A stretch of 64,000 nt of DNA, from contig CM042139.1 in assembly GCA_023376005.1 (NCBI GenBank), positions 141,134,288-141,198,287 of the forward strand, given 5' to 3'. Source of the stretch: Doryteuthis pealeii. Lineage: Eukaryota > Mollusca > Cephalopoda > Myopsida > Loliginidae. How positions within the stretch are numbered: position 1 is the first letter of the stretch; the number at the start of each line of letters is the position of its first letter. The notes beneath the pieces are model-generated. The model saw only the letters and a program-made list of their open reading frames with translations, was not told where the DNA came from and did not search any database. A program made the position numbers and the translations under genes. Positions 1 to 8,990 of the stretch are shown in pieces.

Positions 1-687
1 GGTGTCCACAGTAGCACGAACTTATGAGTTTGTCCTTCTACAGCAGTAACCAGCAAGCATATTTCGTCTCACTCTGATGGTTTACGAGTATGACGTGCAT
101 GGCCATACAACTGTTCTTTTTTGTTGGGTGCCGCTTCCAGGATTTATTCAAAATAACAGGCAGAACTCTTATTTGGTTCTCTATCGAGTATATTTTTAAA
201 GCAAAATGATATATTATTCCAAAAATTTAAACTCTGCTTTTTTTTAATGGGTTTTTAGCAAAAAATCTAATCCGACAAAGATGTTTATTTTCGAACTATT
301 CAAAATGGCTGCAAATAATACAGAGTGCACCACAATAGAGATTCTGGCAGCTGAAAGGTGCAAACCATATGAATTATACATAAGAATGATGTGCATGGAG
401 AAGCATGTTTTAGTCACAAAATATTTATAATGGGCTAAGCAGGACTTTGCCCATACGAGTCGCAACAACAGCAAATGGAGTGGAAACACTGACTCACCAT
501 TAAAGAAGAGTTTTCGGACACAGGCAATCAGTAAAGACAATTTTCAGGGATATAAAAGAACCAAACTATATAAATTTCCTTGAACAATGTGGAACATGAA
601 ACAGGCCTTCCTGTTACGAACTATGCTTAGACCAAATTCACTTTATATGATGAATGACCCACGTATATATAATATAATATATATATA

Positions 688-725
<38 letters not shown>

Positions 726-1560
726 TATATAATGATTCACTATACATTTTCGTATTAGATGTAGTTAATATTTCAACGTTTTCTGTCTGAATCTGTTTAA
801 ATTAAACCGTGTCATTTCACCTATTACAATGTCGTATAGTTCGTTTATTTTACTTATTTACCGATTTTTTACTCATTTCTTTACTTAACAAGCGAATCGA
901 TTTTTCATAACAGTATATTCATGCAAATACATGTTAGAATGCTTATTTTCTTATCATTGTTATCATCGCTTATTCAACTTCAAACCATTTCCAAGGAACT
1001 ATCTTTTCCGTCTTTATATCATGCAACACTCTCCCACACAACACCCCTCGTTCAACTTTCCTATTTTTAAATCTTTTTTTTTAAGTCTGCATTTCATCTC
1101 TGACTCCATTTAAAAGCCTCGTTTTGAAAAGCACATAATAGATCAGCAACGAAAAGTGATTCACGCAACTTCCCCTACATCATATTTAAATCATAATCCA
1201 ACAATTTTGATAGTTTTCCATTAACGTTTATAGCAACTGCTAATCTTTTGTCAATTCCAACAATCTTAACTTGGAATTGTTATATTTTTTAGGAAATATT
1301 TCATAGATTACTCTCGTATAATTCACTTTTTATAGAATCGACCATTTTTGAATATTCTTTTACATCACAAAATGTTGAGCAAATTTCATATATATTTTAC
1401 AAAGTATAAAACAGAGTGTTTCAGAAATAATATAAGATTTCGTTATCTTATACATATTCGTGCCAATTAATTGAAACAAAACAAATGATTCCATTATTAT
1501 TATAATATGCGAGATCTTTCTGAATGTCTTGTCAGTGTATTCGTGCAATTTACGTCCATA
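1..1560. other. AT-rich stretch without a recognised gene
   Basis: I see no coding signal or repeat family that I recognise here, apart from an imperfect (TA)n tract at about 675-732. The short reading frames have no motif, no codon pattern and no neighbouring exon structure that would make them believable. Confidence 0.6.
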
Positions 1561-1599
1561 CACACACACATACACACGCAAATACACACACACACACAC

Positions 1600-1640
<41 letters not shown>
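1561..1640. repeat. Compound (CA)n/(TA)n microsatellite
   Basis: An interrupted CA-rich run is followed by about 38 bp of TA. The right edge passes after two T bases straight into the truncated palindrome-family element at 1641. Confidence 0.9.
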
Positions 1641-1642
<2 letters not shown>

Positions 1643-1803
1643 GTGATTGACATTTTCTCGATCTGTTTAGCCTTACATTTGAACATATATGCCCGCCTAA
1701 ATTAACTAATCAATTTTCAAAAATTAGGTATGACTTCAATTAAGCACATATCCTCCATAAATTGTCGGCTAAAAGCCATATCAAATAAACACAATGTTTA
1801 TTT
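1641..1803 (+). mobile_element. Truncated palindrome-family (M1) element starting at the ribozyme cleavage product
   Basis: The sequence starts CAGTGATTGAC and runs through a CTCGATCTGTTTAGCC block, an AT-rich core, AATTAGGTATGACTTCAATT and GTCGGCTAAAAGCC. It parallels the sequence downstream of the hammerhead at 25878-25919, where the first bases after the predicted cleavage site are CAGAGATTGA. The copy carries nothing from upstream of the cleavage position and is flanked by (TA)n on both sides. It has no coding capacity. The start matches what reverse transcription of a ribozyme-cleaved RNA would leave, which is inference from one copy. Confidence 0.65.
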
Positions 1804-1810
1804 ACGTACT

Positions 1811-1813
<3 letters not shown>

Positions 1814-1861
<48 letters not shown>

Positions 1862-1890
1862 TGTATATGTGTGTTTATGTCTGTGTGTGT
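1814..1890. repeat. (TA)n/(GT)n microsatellite
   Basis: About 45 bp of pure TA is followed by a GT-rich run. Confidence 0.9.
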
Positions 1891-2203
1891 GTTTTTCTCA
1901 CCTACACATATAAGATTCATGACAAGTACAATTATTAGAAATATGCACAAGGCATCAAATGGGGCCTGTTTCTTTTGAATATTGTTTTTGTCTTTTTCGT
2001 AATGTTTTTTTTTACACTTTATATGGACTAATCACTTTACCAGTAAATATTTGCTCATATAAACACATTAATTTTTTTAAACAGTTCCTTCAGATGAATT
2101 TTCTTTATCCTAATGATGTTCTAAGGTCGGAAATAGTTTCGAATAATTAAAAATAAATAACATAAAATAGATAGTCCCTCTTTTCTTACCAGCTTTTGTT
2201 CAT

Positions 2204-2205
<2 letters not shown>
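1891..2205. other. Unassigned AT-rich sequence
   Basis: No gene, RNA or repeat family is recognised between the two microsatellites. Confidence 0.5.

Positions 2206-2247
<42 letters not shown>
2206..2247. repeat. (TA)n tract left of the hammerhead array
   Basis: Pure TA of about 42 bp ends directly at the first base of the tandem array. Confidence 0.95.
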
Positions 2248-2248
<1 letters not shown>

Positions 2249-2480
2249 CACTCTATTTAGAAGGTATATAATGCAGATTCACCGTATTCGGCTCGGCCAA
2301 ATCTCACTTTGTTTACATAGTTTGAGAACTCTAGGTGAAGGTCATTTCCCCTTAGAAATATAGCAATTAAATAGCCTGCTATACTTGGCGACTGACTGTG
2401 GATGTGTGGGTAAGAAGCTTGGGCGAGCGTAAGTTCGTTCGGGTTTCGAACCCAGCCAGAGGCAGCTGCTAAAACCGTAT

Positions 2481-2526
2481 AACTATACTGATGAGAGGTG
2501 ATACCTCGAAACACGTGTCTATAGTT
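2481..2526 (+). ncRNA. Hammerhead ribozyme, type I, unit 1
   Basis: Stem I is AACTATA (2481-2487) paired with TATAGTT (2520-2526), 7 perfect base pairs. Core CTGATGA occupies 2488-2494. Stem II is GAGGT/ACCTC with loop GAT (2495-2507). GAAA lies at 2508-2511. Stem III is ACA/TGT with a two-base CG loop (2511-2518). The cleavage triplet is GTC, cutting between 2519 and 2520. All conserved hammerhead positions are present. The 3-bp stem III is the minimal form known from retrozymes and Penelope-like elements, which often act as dimers. Confidence 0.9.
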
Positions 2527-2791
2527 TACCCCTTTATACGCTTCCCGTTCTCGGTTGAGCACTCTATTTAGAAGGTATATAATTGCAGATTCACCGTATT
2601 CGGCTCGGCCAAATCTCACTTTGTTTACATAGTTTGAGAACTCTAGTGAAGGTCATTTCCCCTTAGAAATATAGCAATTAAATAGCCTGCTATACTTGGC
2701 GACTGACTGTGGATGTGTGGGTAAGAAGCTTGGGCGAGCGTAAGTTCGTTCGGGTTTCGAACCCAGCCAGAGGCAGCTGCTAAAACCGTAT

Positions 2792-2837
2792 AACTATACT
2801 GATGAGAGGTGATACCTCGAAACACGTGTCTATAGTT
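2792..2837 (+). ncRNA. Hammerhead ribozyme, type I, unit 2
   Basis: Base-for-base the same fold as unit 1: stem I 2792-2798 with 2831-2837, core CTGATGA 2799-2805, stem II 2806-2818, GAAA 2819-2822, stem III 2822-2829, predicted cleavage between C2830 and T2831. It sits 311 bp after unit 1. Confidence 0.9.
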
Positions 2838-3103
2838 TACCCCTTTATACGCTTCCCGTTCTCGGTTGAGCACTCTATTTAGAAGGTATATAATTGCAGA
2901 TTCACCGTATTCGGCTCGGCCAAATCTCACTTTGTTTACATAGTTTGAGAACTCTAGGTGAAGGTCATTTCCCCTTAGAAATATAGCAATTAAATAGCCT
3001 GCTATACTTGGCGACTGACTGTGGATGTGTGGGTAAGAAGCTTGGGCGAGCGTAAGTTCGTTCGGGTTTCGAACCCAGCCAGAGGCAGCTGCTAAAACCG
3101 TAT

Positions 3104-3149
3104 AACTATACTGATGAGAGGTGATACCTCGAAACACGTGTCTATAGTT
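3104..3149 (+). ncRNA. Hammerhead ribozyme, type I, unit 3
   Basis: Same fold: stem I 3104-3110 with 3143-3149, core CTGATGA 3111-3117, stem II 3118-3130, GAAA 3131-3134, predicted cleavage between C3142 and T3143. Only six bases follow stem I before the (TA)n tract, so the array ends just past the ribozyme. Confidence 0.9.
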
Positions 3150-3155
3150 ACCCCC

Positions 3156-3240
3156 TATATATATATAATATATATATATGTGTGTGTCTGTGTTTGTGTG
3201 TGTGTGTGTGTGTATGTGTGTGTGTGTGTGTGTGTGTGGT
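3156..3240. repeat. (TA)n/(GT)n microsatellite right of the array
   Basis: TA dinucleotides followed by an interrupted TG run. Confidence 0.9.
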
Positions 3241-3345
3241 ATAAATATAAGTAAATAGTGCTCAATATTGTGGATTGAGTACTTGTTTGGAGAATCGCAT
3301 AGGCGAGAAACCATCAGTAACCAAGCGCCGTTGATTTCACGCTAC

Positions 3346-3383
<38 letters not shown>

Positions 3384-3479
3384 GTGCAGAATTTCTTAAT
3401 TCAGACATATTTGGTTGAACAGCGCAGCCATTTTTGTTAACACATTTTCTTCTCAATCCTTTCAAGAGGCCAAATGAGG

Positions 3480-3625
3480 AGACAAATAACGGGAACAAAT
3501 ACACTTTAGAGGTATAATACTTTGATTCATACTTTCCCCAGATTATTAGCACTATACAATGAGACTCGTCCCGGATTTGAACTTGGATGCCCATGTCCAT
3601 TTCTTAAGACGAAAGATATGATTTT
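3480..3625 (-). repeat. Fragment of tRNA-derived SINE-like family S1
   Basis: On the minus strand GTTCAAATCCGGGACGAG gives a pol III B-box-like motif next to sequence shared with the other S1 copies (26600, 26960, 29990, 62010). The body is truncated. Confidence 0.45.
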
Positions 3626-3732
3626 AATTGCAGTAGATTAAAAAGAGTTTGCATAGTTGTTGTATATCACTTTCCTGTTATGTATCGATAATTCTCAGCA
3701 AATCTCATAGCCAAAGCCGGGTTTCCCCGCTA

Positions 3733-3734
<2 letters not shown>

Positions 3735-3811
<77 letters not shown>
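3735..3811. repeat. (TA)n tract
   Basis: About 77 bp of TA with one interruption. It follows GCCGGGTTTCCCCGCTAGC, which resembles a transposon end but lacks the spacing of a Helitron hairpin. Confidence 0.9.
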
Positions 3812-3813
<2 letters not shown>

Positions 3814-3829
3814 CCTGCTTAATTTTCCA

Positions 3830-5830
3830 GGTAAATTGCTATTTTTCAATTCCCTACGAAGCACAAATGTAAGTCATGGTCAGATAAATGACGAAGAGCT
3901 GTAGAAAATTTTTCGTACGTTCCGGGGCCCGGGGAATAAACCCAGTTTTTAAGAATAATATCCGAGGGTACAGATATTGCATTGGAGGAAGTCCCTCTTT
4001 AACGAAGCTGATTAACTAAATCTCCTGAGAACAATATGGGAAAAATATGGGTATTCAACCGACAAACCACATTGTTTTCCTGTGAAGGTCTGTTTAAAGT
4101 GGGGGTCGCCATGAGAAAACTTCCGGTGGGCAGTTCCAGAAATAACGGTTCTGTCGGCATTTTGCTTACCGTCTAATAAACTTAACACTTGCTCCATTAA
4201 ACATAGAGGGCAAGTGCTTTCTGGTGGTGGACACTATTTGGAGTTGAACTGATTTATACTTTAAAGTAAGAAGCACGAATGCTACTCACTAATTATCCTT
4301 AAAAAGAATTTCAGTTTAGGAAACAAGAAATCCACTTACTCTTGAGATGAATCTTAATTCAGGAAACAAGAAATTGCAGTGATATTTATATAGGGGAAAA
4401 TAATAAAACAACAGTTGTAAATCATCCTTCATAGTTTTGGCTTTAATGTCCTTTCAACGTGTTACTCTTATTCAAATATTTATCGCCATTGTAGAGGTTC
4501 TGTTGTTCTGTTGTTCACAGAGTCTAGTTGGTAATGATAGTCTGTAGTTTTCCTCTCTAATATGTAAGTCAAAGTCTGTAGTAAGTTGGTAATCCTAATC
4601 TGTAGGCTTCTTCTGGGGTTAATCCAAAAGATATGTCATACCTACAGAAAGTTCAACCAGCAATTGGTTTGAGGACAGTTGCAAACGACCTTATATGCTT
4701 TCTGTCCTCGTCTCACAATGGACATTTTTTACCGAATATGCCTGCTATTGTTGGGAAAGTTGATAAATAGAAGTTACGATTTTTCGTATATTTTATACCG
4801 ACAAGTCTAACAAATCTAAAATGGGGAAAATAATATTCTCATCATAAAATGTCTTAAAGCTTTCTTTATATTTACTGATGGAGGATATATTGTAACTAAC
4901 CTTGACAGAAATGAACTTCGATCATCCAGGTATTACGTTACCAAGTCCAACCACATTACGAGGCGATGTATCATAATGTCAATTTAATGTGGAGACCTTC
5001 GTAGAAACCAACCTCTTGTGGGAACGAGGGAATTGTTCAGTTCTGTTGACATATCCCTTGATGGGCGCATTAGGCATCTGGCAATGGACACAATCTTTTC
5101 AGACGCGGGGAGTTGGGGCTAGCTAACGGTACAAACTTTGGTACTGAGCTAATTTACTACCCAGCACAAATGCCCAATAGCTCAAGCAACAATTGCGACT
5201 ATCTTAACACAGTTGCGGGTGTAAATATTGGTCTGTTTAGTCGGTACTCCACTTCATACGCACCACAGACACCTTGCAATGACCGTAGCCATTAACCTTT
5301 TTAAGCGATGCGGTGACACTCAATATTTACCCCCTCATAAAACTCTCCGCTGGTTGTCACTTAATTTATGACGTCATCTTCATCAGAACCAACGTTACCT
5401 ACGGAGGATGAGATGACTTAGGCGCAAGTGGTCATTTTTTGGATTTTCAACAATATGGAAAGTGGCTTGTCACATATATCACTACTGTGTACTGCTGAAA
5501 TGCAATACCCGTCGCATTACTGTGCTCACCTCTATTCTTTTCATTAAATTTTTCGGACTGATGTCCTCATTTTCATCTTTATATACTCAACGTTTTGACT
5601 GTGTATTGTCAAGTGTGTCTTGTCAAACTTGGTAACGTTCTTGTCGAATTCGGAAGTTTTCATGTTTTAATCAGAAACCCTGATAGAATTTCGAACCATT
5701 ATTTCATCAATTGTGGGTAGATTATTCTCATTCCATTAACTATATCCGGTTAAAATCATTTGAGGACAACACTCCAAAAAATCTAAATAATACAAATTGT
5801 CAAGGTTCATCTATTATTTTGATTTGTCCA
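3830..5830. other. Two kilobases without a recognised gene
   Basis: Moderate base composition and no long microsatellite. A short motif around AGGAAACAAGAAAT occurs twice near 4318-4375. No reading frame shows a recognisable domain. This is the longest stretch in the left part of the window with ordinary composition, so a regulatory or intronic role cannot be excluded. Confidence 0.5.
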
Positions 5831-5833
5831 CTT

Positions 5834-6870
5834 TTCCCTCGTCTTTATTGTGATACATAGCAACACGATATCTTCAATGCTCTTCTCTATTATTTATCTA
5901 TATCCCACAAGGGTAGACGGCTCCCCATTTCTATTTCCCCTCGTACCACTGCTTTCAATGTCTCCTAGTCTTACTTTCAGTGGCCGGCATGTCTCGTCTT
6001 TGTATACTTTGTCACAAATTTCAATCTTAAAATTTCAGATCATAAGACTTAATAAGCAGTTTGGACCTCTTTAGTCCCGTGGGAGCAATATATACTCGTG
6101 TCTTGGTTAGGGCAGGACTTTTCTTTGATGATGGCATATTGTAACCAAATTCAATCTGTCGCATTGTACGTGAAGAGGAAATAGTTACTGGTGAGTAACC
6201 GCCATCGACTTGAGACATGAAGCAGGATTATTTGGTGTTGTATCAAGTCCATATAAAAGGTCATTGGAAAAGTGCATGTCTAGCTTCATTCTCGTTATCT
6301 TTCGTTCAAGTGCCAATTAAATTCCTTATTCCAGCCTCTGTGGCTACTGTGCGCCTCACCTTTCGTTATCGAAACGTTCTTATCGTCTTAATAGTAGAAA
6401 TCAATCAGTCGCCAGGTGATGTCTGTCTTTTCTGTGGAATTGTCTTCTCTCAGATCCAAAGATCACAAGGTGCATTCCAAGCTGATCACCTTGTTCTAAA
6501 TTTTGTTGCAATCTTCAATACTGTCAGTTTTACGGTAAATGTATGCCTAACAGGTCAGTCAACACACAATAACCTTCATGTTGGATCGCTGTAAATGTTG
6601 ATGCATCCACTTAAACAAATGTTTCAATTACTGCTAGTATCAACACAATTATACCGACAAATGATTCTACAACCACTAAAAAGATTTATTATGTGGACTT
6701 CCTTGTTACTGATGCAAGTGAGCATCACACATTGGAGGCTTTATGCTAGGCTTTGGTTAGGGATATTCAAACGTATACATTCTCATGAATATTAGAGCTG
6801 CATAATATTATCATAAGACAATCACCCAATATAAATGCGTTATGAGTTGTAGAATTAGTATAGGTTTAGA
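5834..6870. other. Unassigned part of the duplicated block
   Basis: I do not recognise any domain on either strand. The frame at 6217-6594 (+) is open for 125 codons, but its counterpart near 17527 is broken, and the translation shows no motif. Confidence 0.4.

Positions 6871-6876
<6 letters not shown>

Positions 6877-6921
<45 letters not shown>
6877..6921. repeat. (TTA)n microsatellite at LINE-C 3' end
   Basis: About 15 trinucleotides. On the minus strand this is the (TAA)n expected at the 3' side of the LINE fragment that follows. Confidence 0.9.
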
Positions 6922-6922
<1 letters not shown>

Positions 6923-7455
6923 TACTCCTTTTGAGTTTTCACATCAGTGTTAGCTGATGGTATTTCACTGGAGTCTGAGTGACAGCAAGTCTCCTCAGGT
7001 CACCAGGACTCTTCTGAGTATTCTGGCAGATTGCAGCAGTGCAGTGTTCTGAATGGTTTCAATCCTTCCTTTGATTTCCAAACTTTCCACACCCTTTTCT
7101 AATCCTTTTGGGACCGTTCCAAGTGCACCAACTACAATTGGTATCACTTTCACTTTCATATTCCATAACTTTTTCAGTTCTCTGGCAAGGTCCATATATT
7201 TGTCCATTTTTTTCATTTTCCTTTAGCTTCACCCTGTGATCTGCTGGCACTGAAAAATCCACCAGTTGACAAGTTCTTTCTTTTTGTTTATCAACACTAG
7301 GTCTGGTCTTCTTGCTGGGATAAGGTATCCGTTTTTATTATTGTTGTAGCCGTTCCTACAGTGGAGAACATGCACCGGTTCTCTGACTGTTCCCTAGTCG
7401 TACATGTACCATTAATTGGACTTCTTTTTACTGTTGGACTAACATCACAACATTT
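6922..7455 (-). pseudogene. LINE-C fragment: C-terminal restriction-like endonuclease region
   Basis: The minus strand reads, across at least one frameshift, a degenerate RP.. motif (7297-7320), then LVDFSVPADHRVKLKENEK, then DKYMDLARELKKLWNMKVK and PIVVGALGTVPKGLEKG. The spacing of the RPD-like and D-F-x-V-P elements fits the C-terminal restriction-like endonuclease of R2/R4-type non-LTR retrotransposons, which nick target DNA. The aspartate of RPD appears as serine here. A longer relative with RT and CCHC parts lies at 49913-51690. Both sides are bounded by TTA/ATT repeats. It is clearly dead. Confidence 0.7.
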
Positions 7456-7477
7456 TATTATTATTATTATTATTATC

Positions 7478-7513
<36 letters not shown>
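7456..7513. repeat. (ATT)n microsatellite on the other side of LINE-C
   Basis: ATT trinucleotides with a single ATC. Together with 6877-6921 they bracket the LINE fragment. Confidence 0.9.
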
Positions 7514-7515
<2 letters not shown>

Positions 7516-7564
7516 GTTTGTTCTTATTCTATACCAACCTATTTGTCTCTAGTTTATGAATGTC

Positions 7565-7850
7565 ATATATGGGAATATATCAGGAGGCGTGTGTGGTAAT
7601 TGTTGTCTTTGTAGGCAATGGAATCGGCAAGACGAGTTTAAATTCTGGTCGAGGCTATTTGTAATATACATAGCGCTAATACGCTTGGGAAGGAAATGTA
7701 TTATTATCCTTCGGCTCTTTAACTTTTGTTAGTTAATCCGTCTAGAAGGAAAACTTGAAGTTCGTTCTGTTAAACTCTGTTTAAGAAATCTACGCTATAC
7801 CACATCCTACTCGTGCGGATCTGTTGGTTAATATTTATATGGGAGTATAG
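7565..7850 (+). repeat. SINE-like family S1 copy
   Basis: GACGAGTTTAAATTCTGG (B-box-like), then ACATAGCGCTAATACGC, a CTAGAAGGAAAAC block and CTCGTGCGGATCTGTTGG. The same order of blocks is found inverted at 26600, 26960 and 29990. It is non-coding. Confidence 0.6.
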
Positions 7851-8143
7851 GTTGTGCGTCATGGGGGAAGGGAAGAATTATATTCATATACCCATTAAAA
7901 AGGAATGACGAAGGAGGCAATATATTCGACAGGAATATTAACCTTCTGTCATTCTTTACTAAACAACAGCTTGAATACATCGTAATGTTAAACTTTTGTA
8001 AGATAACATTTAAGAAAGCCAGAGACGAATTGTTTTTGACAACATATGTCGTGATGTCATAACTGAACATGATCTTATATTTAGTAGACAGTTATGTAAT
8101 TAATTCGATTTACTTCGTTATATATTTCAATTTGAATAAGTTT

Positions 8144-8147
<4 letters not shown>

Positions 8148-8190
<43 letters not shown>

Positions 8191-8198
8191 ATATTATA
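8148..8198. repeat. (TA)n tract
   Basis: TA-rich run that abuts the hammerhead monomer. Confidence 0.9.
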
Positions 8199-8490
8199 TG
8201 CTCCCAATTTGGTCGAGGACTTTAATTAGAAGGGATTTAATTTCAAAATTCACCGTATTTGGCGCATAGCTAAGCCTCGGTTTGTTTACATAAGTTTAAG
8301 GCCTTTCCGCTTAGAAATGTAGCGATTAAATATTCTCCTATATTTGACAGCTGCCTGTGGCCGTACGGGTAAAAGGATTGGCGAACGAATATTTATTCGG
8401 GTCTCGAACCCGGCCAGAGGTAGCTGTTAAACGGTATAAACCACACTGATGAGAGGTGATACTTCGAAACATGTGTCTGTGGATTACTTT

Positions 8491-8494
<4 letters not shown>
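8199..8494 (+). mobile_element. Hammerhead monomer element (diverged relative of the 311-bp unit)
   Basis: A single ~296-bp copy with the same block order as the tandem unit: TTAGAAGGG, TTCACCGTATTTGGC, TTTGTTTACATA, CCGCTTAGAAATGTAGC, the tRNA-like module with GGGTCTCGAACCC, then a hammerhead at 8441-8482. It begins about 20 bases after the position of the cleavage site in the tandem unit and ends 17 bases after the cleavage site, so it is close to one full circularly permuted unit. (TA)n flanks both sides. It is non-coding. Confidence 0.75.
8441..8482 (+). ncRNA. Hammerhead ribozyme, type I, monomer copy
   Basis: Stem I CCACA/TGTGG (8441-8445 with 8478-8482), core CTGATGA 8446-8452, stem II GAGGT/ACTTC with one G-T pair and loop GAT (8453-8465), GAAA 8466-8469, stem III ACA/TGT with loop TG (8469-8476), cleavage triplet GTC ending at 8477. 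The stem I sequence differs from the array but pairing is kept, which supports a real structure. Confidence 0.88.
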
Positions 8495-8532
<38 letters not shown>

Positions 8533-8649
8533 AATATATAAAGGTTTTACATATCTATTTATTAGGTGACAAAGGGACATTCACGACGATATTGGTTTCA
8601 TGCGATGCAATCATCATGTGAAGATGTGTCAAATGGATGTTTCAAATGA

Positions 8650-8652
<3 letters not shown>

Positions 8653-8685
<33 letters not shown>
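8653..8685. repeat. (TA)n tract
   Basis: Pure TA ending at the diverged hammerhead sibling. Confidence 0.9.
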
Positions 8686-8687
<2 letters not shown>

Positions 8688-8726
8688 ACAGACACGTGTT
8701 TCGGCGTTTCAGGCCCTTTAGTGTGG
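8686..8726 (-). ncRNA. Degenerate hammerhead motif
   Basis: Minus-strand stem I CCACA/TGTGG, GAAA, stem III ACA/TGT with loop CG, and GTC are intact. The CTGANGA core reads CTAAAGG, so the conserved G5 and A9 are changed and cleavage is not expected. Confidence 0.55.
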
Positions 8727-8944
8727 CTAGACACAACTATCTTTGGCTAGGGTCGAACTCAGACTGACTGTTCGGTAGCCCGATATCTTATCCCCTCATC
8801 CACTGACAACTGTAGTTGGACTGGTGTTTTTAAACTATTAAGTGCATAGGTTTGTTTATGTATTTTACGGTCACAGAGAGATCAAATTTCCGGGGAAACG
8901 ATCATTGCTTATATGCTTAGTAGTGAAATTTAATTTAAATTACC

Positions 8945-8949
<5 letters not shown>
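8686..8949 (-). mobile_element. Diverged hammerhead-type element R2 (sibling family)
   Basis: On the minus strand, in order, are an A-box-like GAGGGGATAAGATATCGGGC, a B-box-like GAGTTCGACCC, GTGTCTAGCCACACT and a degenerate hammerhead. The element ends five to six bases past the equivalent cleavage site in (TA)n. The layout matches the 311-bp units but the sequence is different. Copies lie at 14205-14490 and 19885-20150, with a truncated relative at 34806-34892. Confidence 0.55.

Positions 8950-8985
<36 letters not shown>
8950..8985. repeat. (TA)n tract at the LINE-A 3' end
   Basis: TA run directly continuous with the 3' end of LINE-A on the minus strand. Confidence 0.9.

Positions 8986-8990
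<5 letters not shown>

Larger units (their letters stand above)
2248..3155 (+). mobile_element. Tandem hammerhead array, retrozyme-like (about 2.9 units of 311 bp)
   Basis: Three nearly identical head-to-tail units are visible. Taking predicted cleavage sites as borders, they are a 272-bp partial unit (2248-2519), a 311-bp unit (2520-2830), a 312-bp unit (2831-3142) and a 13-base stub that runs into (TA)n. Each unit has a tRNA-like module (A-box-like GTGTGGGTAAGAAGCTTGGG, then GGGTTTCGAACCC) about 40 bases before a complete hammerhead. Units differ by only a few bases, so the array is young or homogenised. There is no protein: reading frames through the array lie on the opposite strand and simply repeat with the unit. 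Tandem units of this size with one minimal hammerhead each are the defining layout of animal retrozymes, whose RNAs self-cleave to monomers and circularise. Activity here is not shown. A ribozyme-bearing satellite is the alternative. Confidence 0.8.

Noticed and set aside
2257..3314. Long minus-strand reading frames across the tandem array (120 and 223 codons)
   Set aside because: They repeat with the 311-bp unit and lie opposite the ribozyme strand. The array is explained as non-coding RNA units, and the frames have no domain or codon signal.
3714..3735. Helitron terminus GCCGGGTTTCCCCGCTAG
   Set aside because: The hairpin would be only three or four pairs and the spacer to CTAG is too short, unlike the convincing ends at 39752 and 42843.
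5113..5295. 60-codon frame MGLANGTNFGTELIYY as a gene
   Set aside because: No motif, no exon signals and a length expected by chance in this composition.
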